Source: Paenibacillus xylanexedens (GTDB lineage: Bacteria; Bacillota; Bacilli; Paenibacillales; Paenibacillaceae). From it: DNA of 64,000 nt. How positions within the stretch are numbered: the first letter of the stretch is position 1; every line of letters starts with the position of its first letter. Made by a program: the position numbers and the translations under genes. This document shows, piece by piece, positions 29,361 through 37,277 of this stretch. The stretch lies in contig NZ_CP018620.1 in NCBI RefSeq assembly GCF_001908275.1, positions 3,844,001 through 3,908,000 on the forward strand. The letters run 5' to 3'. Under the pieces are notes generated by a model, which saw only the letters and a program-made list of their open reading frames with translations, was not told where the DNA came from and did no database searches.

Positions 29361-31034
29361 TTGAATCTAGCCCACAACAAACTGTATATCGCTGCACTTG
29401 GCGGCGTGAATGAAATAGGGAAGAATATGTATTTCATCCAGTACCATCAGGACATCATCGTGATTGACTCTGGTTCGAAGTTTCCCGATGAAACATTGCC
29501 TGGTATTGATCTGATCATTCCGGATGTAACGTATTTGCTGGAGAATCTGGATAAAGTAAGGGGTCTTGTGGTTACCCATGGACATGAAGATCACATTGGT
29601 GGCATTCCCTATTTGTTAAAACAAATGAACATCCCGGTGTATGCATCCAGGCTCACTCGTGGGCTGATCGAACTTAAACTGAAAGAACATGGGTTGCTGC
29701 GCAAAGCCGACTTGCATACGATCGATGCTCATTCCAGCATTACGCTGGGAGGGATCGAGGTTTCTTTTTTTGCAACCAGCCATAGTATACCGGATTGTCT
29801 TGGTATCTTTTTTCAGACCCCAGCAGGGAATGTTGTGCATACCGGAGATTTCAAATTTGATATGTCGCCTGTACATGGACCCTTCCCAGATCTGCACCGT
29901 ATGGCCGAGATTGGCAAACAGGGTGTCCATATTTTGCTCTCCGAGAGTACCAATGCAGAAAGACCCGGATTTACACCTTCCGAGCGTGTTGTGGGGGATC
30001 ACATTCTGGATGCCTTTATCCGTGCAAAACAAAAAGTATTCATCTCTACCTTTGCGTCGAATGTCAGCAGGGTACAGCAGATTGTGAATGCAGCATTCGA
30101 GACGGGGCGCAAACTGGCACTGTTGGGCAGAAGTATGGTGAATGTGGTATCGGTGGCCAGTGAATTGGGGTATTTGCAAGTTCCTGACGGATTGTTGATT
30201 GAAGCTATCGATTCGGATCAGTTTCCACCTGAACAAGTTGTTGTATTATGCACCGGTAGCCAGGGAGAAGCGATGGCAGCATTGTCACGTTTGGCTTCCG
30301 GTAAGCATCCTCACGTAAGAATTAACGCCGGGGACACGGTCATTATTGCGGCCGGAGCCATTCCGGGCAATGAACGAAATCTTGCACATGTAATTGATAA
30401 CCTGTATGTTCTCGGAGCACGTGTGATATATGGTTCAAGTGGTGCCGCCGGGATGCATGTATCCGGACATGGCAGTCAGGAAGAACTTAAATTGATGCTT
30501 ACTCTGATGAAACCAGATTATCTGATTCCGATCCACGGTGAGTTTCGCATGTTGTATCAGCACAGACTGCTTGCGGAGTCCGTAGGTGTAGAGCGTGATC
30601 ATGTGTTCATCGTGAATAATGGGGACATGGTCCAGTACAAAGACGGCATTGCTTCGCTGGGTCCCAAAATTGCGTCGGGAAATAGTCTCGTAGACGGTCT
30701 GATCATGGGTGATGTAGGCAATATTGTACTGCGTGACCGCAGGCAACTGTCCTCCGATGGCATGCTGGTGATTGTGACTACACTGAGCAAAACGGAAAAA
30801 CAGATGGTCACGTCACCCGAAATTATCTCCAGAGGGTTTGTATTTGTTAAGGATTCGGAAGAATTCATGCATGAGATCCACGAGCTTGTTCTAAACCGAA
30901 TGGGGGAGTTGACCGGCGCTGGTGTGAATCAGTGGAATGTGATCAAAAGAAAGCTAAAAGACGAGATCGGTCACTATATTTACGCTCAAACAAAGAGAAG
31001 ACCTATGATCTTGCCTATTATTATTGAAGTCTGA
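29361..31034 (+). CDS. rnj: Ribonuclease J
   Basis: A 557-residue protein of RNase J length. The metallo-beta-lactamase core has the intact metal motif THGHEDHIGG, then HTGDFKFD, the beta-CASP region with FISTFASNVSRVQQI, and PIHGEFRML. The C-terminal domain ends at PILPIIIEV-like sequence. RNase J acts as a 5'-3' exonuclease and endonuclease in mRNA decay and rRNA maturation. The intact HGHEDH resembles J1 rather than the degenerate J2. TTG at 29361 is chosen for GAGGAGG at 29344-29350; an upstream TTG at 29334 precedes that site. It is monocistronic between sugar loci, possibly a second RNase J paralog of the genome. Confidence 0.88.
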   Translation: MNLAHNKLYIAALGGVNEIGKNMYFIQYHQDIIVIDSGSKFPDETLPGIDLIIPDVTYLLENLDKVRGLVVTHGHEDHIGGIPYLLKQMNIPVYASRLTRGLIELKLKEHGLLRKADLHTIDAHSSITLGGIEVSFFATSHSIPDCLGIFFQTPAGNVVHTGDFKFDMSPVHGPFPDLHRMAEIGKQGVHILLSESTNAERPGFTPSERVVGDHILDAFIRAKQKVFISTFASNVSRVQQIVNAAFETGRKLALLGRSMVNVVSVASELGYLQVPDGLLIEAIDSDQFPPEQVVVLCTGSQGEAMAALSRLASGKHPHVRINAGDTVIIAAGAIPGNERNLAHVIDNLYVLGARVIYGSSGAAGMHVSGHGSQEELKLMLTLMKPDYLIPIHGEFRMLYQHRLLAESVGVERDHVFIVNNGDMVQYKDGIASLGPKIASGNSLVDGLIMGDVGNIVLRDRRQLSSDGMLVIVTTLSKTEKQMVTSPEIISRGFVFVKDSEEFMHEIHELVLNRMGELTGAGVNQWNVIKRKLKDEIGHYIYAQTKRRPMILPIIIEV

Positions 31035-31099
31035 GACCGTAAGGAAAAGGGAACGTTTTTGTGCGGATGGTCTGAGCAAACGTGTATATTGAAATTTAA

Positions 31100-31159
31100 C
31101 AGCCTGATGAATGTCGGATCATACTTCTGTATGAACGTCACATTGCCATCGGGCTTTTG
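31100..31159 (+). terminator. Probable intrinsic terminator after RNase J
   Basis: AGCCTGATG (31100-31108) pairs with CATCGGGCT (31147-31155), with an inner CATAC/GTATG stem and a short T run. Confidence 0.6.
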
Positions 31160-31255
31160 CTGTTTATTCGGAGTTGTACAACCGTGATGTGCATTAAATT
31201 GAGTATGAATCAAATTCGCCATAGGTTTGCGATTCGAAGTATAATATAAGGTAAA

Positions 31256-31449
31256 CTATATGAATTGAACTAAACATTCACACGAGAACGTAGAGGACAG
31301 AAAGAACCTGAAGAAGCGGAGCGTTCGCCTTTATCTCCGGATGTTCACCTTTGAAAAAGTAAATCAAAACCTCTGGGGATAACAGCGATCGGAAGGTTGT
31401 TCTGTCATCGGAGTGGTAAGTGTGAATATTCTTGAGCTCAATTTATATA
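31256..31449 (+). repeat. Dispersed inverted-repeat element, copy B (leader of the sucrose regulator)
   Basis: The left end TATATGAATTGAACTAA with ATTCACAC is inverted against the right end GTGTGAAT...CTCAATTTATATA. The inner arms GGACAGAA (about 31294-31301) and TTCTGTC (31400-31406) also pair, and the core CTGGGGATAACAGCGATCGG is present. A TATAAT at 31240-31245 puts a possible transcript start right at the left end, so the element would form the 5' UTR of the LacI-family gene, whose ATG is at 31475. Confidence 0.85.
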
Positions 31450-31474
31450 GCTAATAGAAACAAGAGGAGTCTTT

Positions 31475-32458
31475 ATGAATAAAACGATTTCTGATATCGC
31501 TCAGATGGCAGGTGTGGCAAAAAGCACGGTCTCTCGCTTCCTGAATGGCGGATCGGTTAGTGAAGATACACGCCAGAAGATTGAGCGTATTATCAAACAA
31601 TACAATTATGTTCCCAACACATTTGCACAGAGTCTGAAGGCTAAGAAGACCAGTATTATAGGTACGGTTGTGCCACGTCTTGATTCTTTTGCAACATCCC
31701 AGACATTGATCGGAATTGATGAAGAACTGCGGAGTAATCAGTATCAGATGCTGATCGCAAATACGAGTCAGGACATGCAGCGCGAGATTGATGCCATCTA
31801 TGATTTTGCACGACAGAAGGTATCGGGTATTATTCTGCTGGCTGCTGAAGTGACCGAAGCACATCTGAAGGCCGTTGAGGATATACGGATTCCGGTGTTA
31901 TTGGTGGGACAGCAGCATGAGCAACTGCACAGTCTAGTTCACAATGATGATCAGGCAGGTTATGAGATGGGCAGATATGTCGTCGAACAGGGTCACCGCA
32001 AGATCGTGTATATGGGAGTTAGCGAGAAGGATCGGGCGGTAGGGATCTATCGTAAACAAGGGTTCCAGCGAGCAATCGCTGAGTGTGGTGGATGTGAAGT
32101 GAAGTATTATGAGACAAGCTTTAAGATGTCGGAAGCCATCGTTACCGCTGAAGCCATTCTGAAAGAAGTCACACCAACGATCATCGTAGGGGCCACGGAT
32201 AATATTGCACTGGGTGTGATGAAAATTGCGTTCTCCAATAAAATTCGCATACCGCAAGATTTGTCTGTTACCGGATTTGGCGGATATGATATTACGGAGA
32301 TGATTCACCCCACGCTGACTACTGTGAAATATCATTATTTGCAGGCAGGCAAAGTAGCGGCAAATCACATTATTCGTCTGGTCAAAGGCGAGTCGGTGGA
32401 GGAACGAACAACACTGGACGTAGAACTAATTCCTCGAGAAAGCGTTGACAAATTATAA
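31475..32458 (+). CDS. scrR: LacI-family sucrose operon repressor
   Basis: A 327-residue protein. The N-terminal HTH (TISDIAQMAGVAKSTVSRFLNGG) is classic LacI, followed by the NYVPN hinge and a periplasmic-binding-like effector domain. It lies directly before the sucrose-6-phosphate hydrolase and sucrose PTS genes, so it most likely represses them in response to sucrose-6-phosphate or fructose. Two perfect palindromes at 32484-32493 and 32569-32580 downstream are probable operators. Ribosome-binding site is AGAGGAG at about 31463-31469. The symbol is assigned by context. Confidence 0.85.
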   Translation: MNKTISDIAQMAGVAKSTVSRFLNGGSVSEDTRQKIERIIKQYNYVPNTFAQSLKAKKTSIIGTVVPRLDSFATSQTLIGIDEELRSNQYQMLIANTSQDMQREIDAIYDFARQKVSGIILLAAEVTEAHLKAVEDIRIPVLLVGQQHEQLHSLVHNDDQAGYEMGRYVVEQGHRKIVYMGVSEKDRAVGIYRKQGFQRAIAECGGCEVKYYETSFKMSEAIVTAEAILKEVTPTIIVGATDNIALGVMKIAFSNKIRIPQDLSVTGFGGYDITEMIHPTLTTVKYHYLQAGKVAANHIIRLVKGESVEERTTLDVELIPRESVDKL

Positions 32459-32483
32459 AAACATCCTTTATGATAATTCCATC

Positions 32484-32493
32484 GAACCGGTTC
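32484..32493 (+). promoter_or_regulatory. Upstream sucrose operator
   Basis: GAACCGGTTC palindrome just after the scrR stop. Its centre is about 86 bases from that of the second operator at 32569-32580, a spacing compatible with looping by a tetrameric LacI-type repressor (inference). Confidence 0.6.
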
Positions 32494-32557
32494 CATTATG
32501 AATATCCAATACGGATATGCGAATACGGGCAGGCATTAATGCCATGGAATTATTTTT

Positions 32558-32586
32558 TTGCGTCGAATGGAACCGGTTCCTATAAT
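32558..32586 (+). promoter_or_regulatory. scrB promoter with operator between -35 and -10
   Basis: TTGCGT (32558-32563), a 17-base spacer and TATAAT (32581-32586). The perfect palindrome GGAACCGGTTCC (32569-32580) fills most of the spacer and abuts the -10, an ideal repression site for a LacI-family regulator. Transcription would begin near 32593, exactly where repeat copy C starts. Confidence 0.75.
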
Positions 32587-32593
32587 TGATTTT

Positions 32594-32821
32594 CGTATAA
32601 GTTAAATAAGAAATAAGCATTTACGGAGAGGGCAGAAAAAATCTGAAGAAACGTAGTGTTCGCTTAAAGCTTTCTGTAAGAAAGCTACTTCGGAAGCATA
32701 GGCTAGCACAGGATTTCACCCTTTAGAAAAGGGATCAGGAAATCTGGGGATAACAGCGATCGGAGGATTGTTCTGCCATCGTAGTCCCAGTGTGAAATTT
32801 CTTGGTCTAACTTATATAAGC
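32594..32821 (+). repeat. Dispersed inverted-repeat element, copy C (5' UTR of scrB)
   Basis: About 228 bases with TATAAGTTAAATAAG-like left and TCTAACTTATATAAGC-like right ends. Inner arms are GGGCAGAA and TTCTGCC, a paired change from GGACAGAA/TTCTGTC in other copies. Extra hairpins are AAAGCTTTC..GAAAGCT and CCCTTTAGAAAAGGG. The core CTGGGGATAACAGCGATCGG is conserved. It fills the interval from the predicted transcript start to 17 bases before the scrB ATG. Confidence 0.85.
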
Positions 32822-32838
32822 AAGAATGGAGAACAGCT

Positions 32839-34317
32839 ATGAAAATGACTAGAGAGCAACGCTACAGACGAATTGAGCAAGCGGAGCCTGGAGAGATTGC
32901 GAAGCTTGAAGCACAGATATCCGTATGTCCTTGGCGACAAAGTTATCACATTCAGCCGATAACAGGTCTGCTTAATGATCCTAACGGCTTTGCATATTAT
33001 CAAGGCTATTATCATCTGTTTTATCAGTGGTTTCCACTTGGGACAGAACATGGCATGAAATACTGGTATCATACCCGCTCGAAGAATCTGGTGAACTGGG
33101 AAAATGTCGGGATTGGAATTGAACCGGGTGGCAGGTATGACTCACACGGAGCTTATTCCGGTAGCGCAATTGAAAAAGACGGCAAGCTGTACTTGCTGTA
33201 CACAGGAAATACGAGGGATGAGGCTTGGGTCAGACATCCGTATCAATGCTTGGCAGTTATGGATGAAAGCGGTTCAGTAACCAAACTGAATCATCCCGTG
33301 ATCTCGTCTGTGCCAGCCGGATACACGGAACACTTTAGAGATCCCAAGGTGTGGCAACAAGGAGACAGGTATTATTGTGTAATTGGTGCGCAGCGAACAG
33401 ACGAGACGGGATGTACAGTGCTGTATCGCTCCATTGATCTGAACAACTGGGAGTTCCTTGGTGAAATTCGTACGCAATTAACCTCCTTTGGTTACATGTG
33501 GGAGTGCCCGGATTATATGGAGATGGACGGGAAAGGTGTACTTGTCTTTTCCCCGCAAGGCTTAGATGCAGCGGGAGATCATTATCAGAATATTTTTCAA
33601 TCCGGTTATCTGATCGGTGAGCCGCTCAATCTCCAGACGAGAGAGTTCAATCATGATGAATTTCAGGAGTTGGATCGTGGATTCGACTTCTATGCGCCGC
33701 AGACGATGCAGGGCCCGGACGGAAGACGTATTCTGGTTGGGTGGATGGGACTTCCCGATCTGGGATATCCGACAGACGATAGTGGCTGGGCTCATTGCCT
33801 GACCATTCCTCGACAGTTGTCACTCCGAGACGGGAAGTTAATCCAACAACCGGTTGCAGAGATGGTCCAATTACGTCAGCAGGATAAAGGCGCACATATT
33901 TGCGCAACAATTGACAATGAGAGTCGATCCTTCGCTGGTTTTAAGGGGATTGCCTATGAGCTGGTATGTGAGATAGGCCATTTAGATGATGCAGAGGTTG
34001 TAGGCATCGAATTCCGAGCAAGTGAAACTGAGAAAACGGTTCTTCTGTATGATCGGATTCAGCAGAAAGTTGTCTTGGATCGGACGATGTCTGGTGCCGA
34101 ATTGGCAGAGCAGAATGGCGTTGTAAGACAGTGCACACTTACTGCGGACGTGATTAAGTTCCATCTGTTCGTAGATTCCTCCTCGGTCGAGATCTTTGTG
34201 AACGAAGGGGAAGAGGTCTTTACCAGCCGGATTTTCCCAAGCCGGGACAGCCTGGACATTCGTTTCTTTACACGCGGAGGCAAAGCTGATTTTGAAGCAA
34301 CTCAATGGAATTATTAA
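32839..34317 (+). CDS. scrB: Sucrose-6-phosphate hydrolase (GH32)
   Basis: A 492-residue cytoplasmic GH32 enzyme. The nucleophile motif is in GLLNDPNGFAYYQG, the transition-state stabiliser in HFRDPKVW and the acid/base in MWECPDYM. A C-terminal beta-sandwich (about 350-492) ends with the family's F-V-D-x-S-S-V-E-I-F-V-N-E-G-E motif. It splits sucrose-6-phosphate into glucose-6-phosphate and fructose. The sucrose PTS gene follows 26 bases downstream in the same operon. Translation starts just after the repeat element that makes up the leader. Confidence 0.93.
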   Translation: MKMTREQRYRRIEQAEPGEIAKLEAQISVCPWRQSYHIQPITGLLNDPNGFAYYQGYYHLFYQWFPLGTEHGMKYWYHTRSKNLVNWENVGIGIEPGGRYDSHGAYSGSAIEKDGKLYLLYTGNTRDEAWVRHPYQCLAVMDESGSVTKLNHPVISSVPAGYTEHFRDPKVWQQGDRYYCVIGAQRTDETGCTVLYRSIDLNNWEFLGEIRTQLTSFGYMWECPDYMEMDGKGVLVFSPQGLDAAGDHYQNIFQSGYLIGEPLNLQTREFNHDEFQELDRGFDFYAPQTMQGPDGRRILVGWMGLPDLGYPTDDSGWAHCLTIPRQLSLRDGKLIQQPVAEMVQLRQQDKGAHICATIDNESRSFAGFKGIAYELVCEIGHLDDAEVVGIEFRASETEKTVLLYDRIQQKVVLDRTMSGAELAEQNGVVRQCTLTADVIKFHLFVDSSSVEIFVNEGEEVFTSRIFPSRDSLDIRFFTRGGKADFEATQWNY

Positions 34318-34343
34318 GTATTACGTGAGAGGAATGAGATAAC

Positions 34344-36326
34344 ATGTCGGAGAATCAACGGATTGCCCAGGAAGTCATTCATGCCATCGGGGGCAAAGAG
34401 AATATCGCATCATTTGCACATTGTGCAACACGTCTTCGCATCATGGTGAAAGATAAAGAAAAAATTGATCAGAAAACGGTCGAGAACATCGAGAAGGTGA
34501 AAGGCGCTTTTTTCAACTCAGGTCAATATCAGATTATCTTTGGTACGGGAACAGTGAATCGAATCTTTGAAGAGGTTGAGAAGCTGGGCATCGAAGGAAC
34601 GTCCAAGGATGATGTAAAGAGCCAGGGGAAAAAAGAAGGAAATGCTTTTCAACGGGCTATCCGCACGTTTGGTGACGTATTTGTACCCATCATTCCCGTT
34701 TTGGTAGCTACAGGACTGTTCATGGGATTGCGCGGATTACTTACCCAGAATGAAATTTTGGCGTTGTTCGGTGCAACACCGGATGATATCTCGGCCAATT
34801 TCCTGTTGTTCACTCAGATCCTGACGGATACGGCCTTTGCATTTCTGCCTGCACTTGTAGCGTGGTCTGCATTCCGCGTGTTTGGCGGAAGTCCGGTACT
34901 TGGTATCGTACTGGGGCTAATGCTGGTTAATCCCGCATTACCCAATGCTTACGCGGTGGCTGATGGATCAGCACAGCCGCTGCATATGTTCGGTTTCATA
35001 CCTGTCGTGGGTTATCAGGGATCGGTTCTGCCTGCGTTCTTTGTAGGTTTGATTGGAGCCAAGTTTGAAAAGGTATTAAGAAGACGGGTGCCTGAGGCAC
35101 TGGACTTAATTCTGACTCCTTTTATTACGTTAACGGTTATGATCACACTTGGATTATTCGCGATTGGTCCCGTATTCCATTCCCTAGAAGAGTGGGTGCT
35201 GCATGGAACAACTGCCGTATTGGATCTGCCGTTTGGAATCGCTGGTATTATCATTGGATTCTTCCATCAGATTATTGTCGTTACCGGTGTACATCACATT
35301 TTTAATTTCTTGGAGATTCAACTACTGGAGAAAACGGGATTCAATCCGTTCAACGCAATCATTACCTGTGCTATGGCAGCACAAGGAGCAGCTTGTCTCG
35401 CAGTCGGTCTGAAGACCAAAAATATGAAACTCAAAGCACTCGCGTTGCCTTCGTCTTTGTCCGCATTTCTAGGGATTACCGAACCAGCGATCTTCGGTGT
35501 TAACTTGCGTTATATGAAACCATTTATTATGGGACTGGTTGGTGGTGGTGTGGGTGGTTTCATCGCTTCCCTGTTCCATCTGCAAGGTACGGGCATGGCT
35601 GTAACGGTTATTCCCGGTACACTGCTTTATCTGAACAGTCAACTGCCGTTGTATATCTTGTCCAACGTGGTTGCCATGGCCATTGCTTTTACACTCACCT
35701 GGTTCTTTGGCTATAAGGATCAACTAGTTGCAGAGGAATCCGCAAGCAATGACAACAGTGGAGTAACATCAACTGAAGTTAAAGCAGTGGAATCTAATCC
35801 GCGTATTAATTCAGTTACCGATGCCGTTACAAGCAATCGTCCTAAGGTAGATTTTCTCGAAATCGCTTCGCCAATGAACGGTACCGTCGTTTCTCTGGAG
35901 CAGGTTCCTGACCCGGCGTTCTCTGAAAAACACATGGGTGAAGGCATTGCCATTGAGCCATCAGAAGGAAAAGTGTACGCACCGTTTGATGGAGTCATCG
36001 CACATGTCATGAACAAGAGTAAACATGCGGTGATTCTGGAGCATGAGACCGGTGTACAGATGCTGGTTCATATCGGAATAAATACGGTTGGACTAAAAGG
36101 AACCGGTTTTACCGCACATGTGAATAGCGGAGATCGTGTAACTGCAGGTCAATTGTTGATTGAATTTGACATGGATGTCATTCAGGCTGCGGGTCTGCCT
36201 TTGATTACACCTGTGTTGATCCCAAGTGGAAACGAAACGATAGCAACTGTTACAGCAACGTCATCGGGCCATGTTCAAGCCAATGGAGAAGCAGTACTTG
36301 TAGTAAAATTCAAAGAACCTCAATAA
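34344..36326 (+). CDS. scrA: Sucrose-specific PTS transporter IIBCA
   Basis: 660 residues. The IIB domain carries phosphorylatable Cys27 in FAHCATRLR. A IIC membrane domain spans about 105-460 (PVLVATGLFMGLRG; TGVHHIFNFLEIQLL; GITEPAIFGVNLRYMKP). A hydrophilic linker leads to a IIA domain (about 510-660) with MLVHIGINTVGLKG, whose histidine accepts phosphate from HPr. The IIBC part resembles sucrose permeases, and the preceding GH32 hydrolase fixes the substrate as sucrose with good confidence. Many sucrose permeases lack a fused IIA; this one is self-sufficient. A terminator follows. Confidence 0.9.
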   Translation: MSENQRIAQEVIHAIGGKENIASFAHCATRLRIMVKDKEKIDQKTVENIEKVKGAFFNSGQYQIIFGTGTVNRIFEEVEKLGIEGTSKDDVKSQGKKEGNAFQRAIRTFGDVFVPIIPVLVATGLFMGLRGLLTQNEILALFGATPDDISANFLLFTQILTDTAFAFLPALVAWSAFRVFGGSPVLGIVLGLMLVNPALPNAYAVADGSAQPLHMFGFIPVVGYQGSVLPAFFVGLIGAKFEKVLRRRVPEALDLILTPFITLTVMITLGLFAIGPVFHSLEEWVLHGTTAVLDLPFGIAGIIIGFFHQIIVVTGVHHIFNFLEIQLLEKTGFNPFNAIITCAMAAQGAACLAVGLKTKNMKLKALALPSSLSAFLGITEPAIFGVNLRYMKPFIMGLVGGGVGGFIASLFHLQGTGMAVTVIPGTLLYLNSQLPLYILSNVVAMAIAFTLTWFFGYKDQLVAEESASNDNSGVTSTEVKAVESNPRINSVTDAVTSNRPKVDFLEIASPMNGTVVSLEQVPDPAFSEKHMGEGIAIEPSEGKVYAPFDGVIAHVMNKSKHAVILEHETGVQMLVHIGINTVGLKGTGFTAHVNSGDRVTAGQLLIEFDMDVIQAAGLPLITPVLIPSGNETIATVTATSSGHVQANGEAVLVVKFKEPQ

Positions 36327-36386
36327 GTGACCGATTGAAATAGAAATGTACTGGAACATGGATGTTGAAAAATACAAATCATAAAA

Positions 36387-36432
36387 GGCAAAGGGAACTG
36401 GTATGTATCATCAGGTTTCCTTTGCATTTTTG
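36387..36432 (+). terminator. Intrinsic terminator of the sucrose operon
   Basis: GGCAAAGGGAAC and GTTTCCTTTGC pair and are followed by ATTTTT. Confidence 0.75.
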
Positions 36433-36750
36433 CATTACTTTCAGCCAAGGTATTAAGACATCTTGCTTTGAATCTGTGCATGTAAGCGATTAAAAAGAGA
36501 TATATCTTCGATTATGGCTCGGTTAATCAGATTTCTTGAATCACTTATGATTGACCGAGAAATATGGAGAATAACAGAGTAAAGAGTGCATTATACAAGA
36601 TATGAACAGGATTACGGTCTAGAATCAACCAGGAAGGTGCAGAATCGGATACGGTTCAATTGCGGAAAGGCAGACAGAGGACTATGATTCGCACATAAGA
36701 TACTTGAGATGATATATGCAGGATCTGATGTGAAGGCGAGGTAGACAGCA
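36433..36750. other. Intergenic region with no recognised element
   Basis: About 318 AT-rich bases between the sucrose terminator and a small ORF. No RAT, cre site or repeat copy was recognised. Confidence 0.4.
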
Positions 36751-37146
36751 ATGGATGAAGCAATGATTGTTGTATCAGCAGGACACAGTGCAGCGGGGAT
36801 GAATTTTGTAGATTTATTACTGAAAAAGGGATTAGCCTTCGTTGTGCTTGTACACAGTGAAGAGGAACGGGAACAACTTCAAACCCTTGGAGCATTTCCT
36901 GTGCGATATATTCAAGAAACGGAAGGGATGCAACAGACTCGTCCCGAATATATGGTCACAAATGCATTTGTGTTCGAGAATAATCTGCCTCAATGTTGCC
37001 AGGATATCCAGTTGTGTCACAGCTGGTATCCGCAACATCTCTATGTCGTTTCCAGTAACAAGGCTCCAGTTGGTCTTGTATATAAAGGGCTTGGTGCGAC
37101 GTATGTCATTCATAGCCAGAGTGGGAATGTTTCGTTTTTATTGTGA
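36751..37146 (+). CDS. Small protein of unknown function (131 aa)
   Basis: Not recognised. The N-terminus MIVVSAGHSAAGMNFVDLLLKKGLA reads like a first Rossmann-type beta-alpha unit with a G-x-x-x-G-like turn, then a charged helix and mixed strands. Three cysteines occur (P-Q-C-C-Q and Q-L-C-H). No signal peptide. A weak ribosome-binding site (CGAGGT) lies upstream of the ATG. It sits alone, converging on the endoglucanase gene. Coding is likely because the frame is long and overlapping alternatives are poorer, but expression is uncertain. Confidence 0.5.
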   Translation: MDEAMIVVSAGHSAAGMNFVDLLLKKGLAFVVLVHSEEEREQLQTLGAFPVRYIQETEGMQQTRPEYMVTNAFVFENNLPQCCQDIQLCHSWYPQHLYVVSSNKAPVGLVYKGLGATYVIHSQSGNVSFLL

Positions 37147-37185
37147 ACGGTCATTCATAAAGGATGTGGAAGGAATATCTGATTA

Positions 37186-37234
37186 AAAGGAAAAACGTTC
37201 TGTTCGAACCGATGGCTCTGGACAGAACGTTTCG
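37186..37234 (-). terminator. Terminator of the GH5 endoglucanase (minus strand), possibly bidirectional
   Basis: AAACGTTCTGTTC (about 37193-37205) pairs with GACAGAACGTTT (37221-37232). On the minus strand the stem is followed by TTTTTCCTTTTAATC. It also lies after the small plus-strand ORF. Confidence 0.75.
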
Positions 37235-37277
37235 TGATTCCCACAGGTATAGATCAAGTGGGGAATCCTTATAACTA

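Noticed and set aside
31375..31395. GGGGATAACAG in the repeat core resembles part of 23S rRNA and the I-SceI recognition sequence
   Set aside because: The match is only about 11 bases, flanking sequence does not agree, and no rRNA fragment or homing endonuclease gene is nearby. Treated as coincidence.
32532..32553. GGCATTAATGCC palindrome and ATGGAATTAT before T-run as the scrR terminator
   Set aside because: Pairing with ATAATTCCAT upstream is possible, but the loop is large and overlaps the promoter and operators; not confident enough to list.
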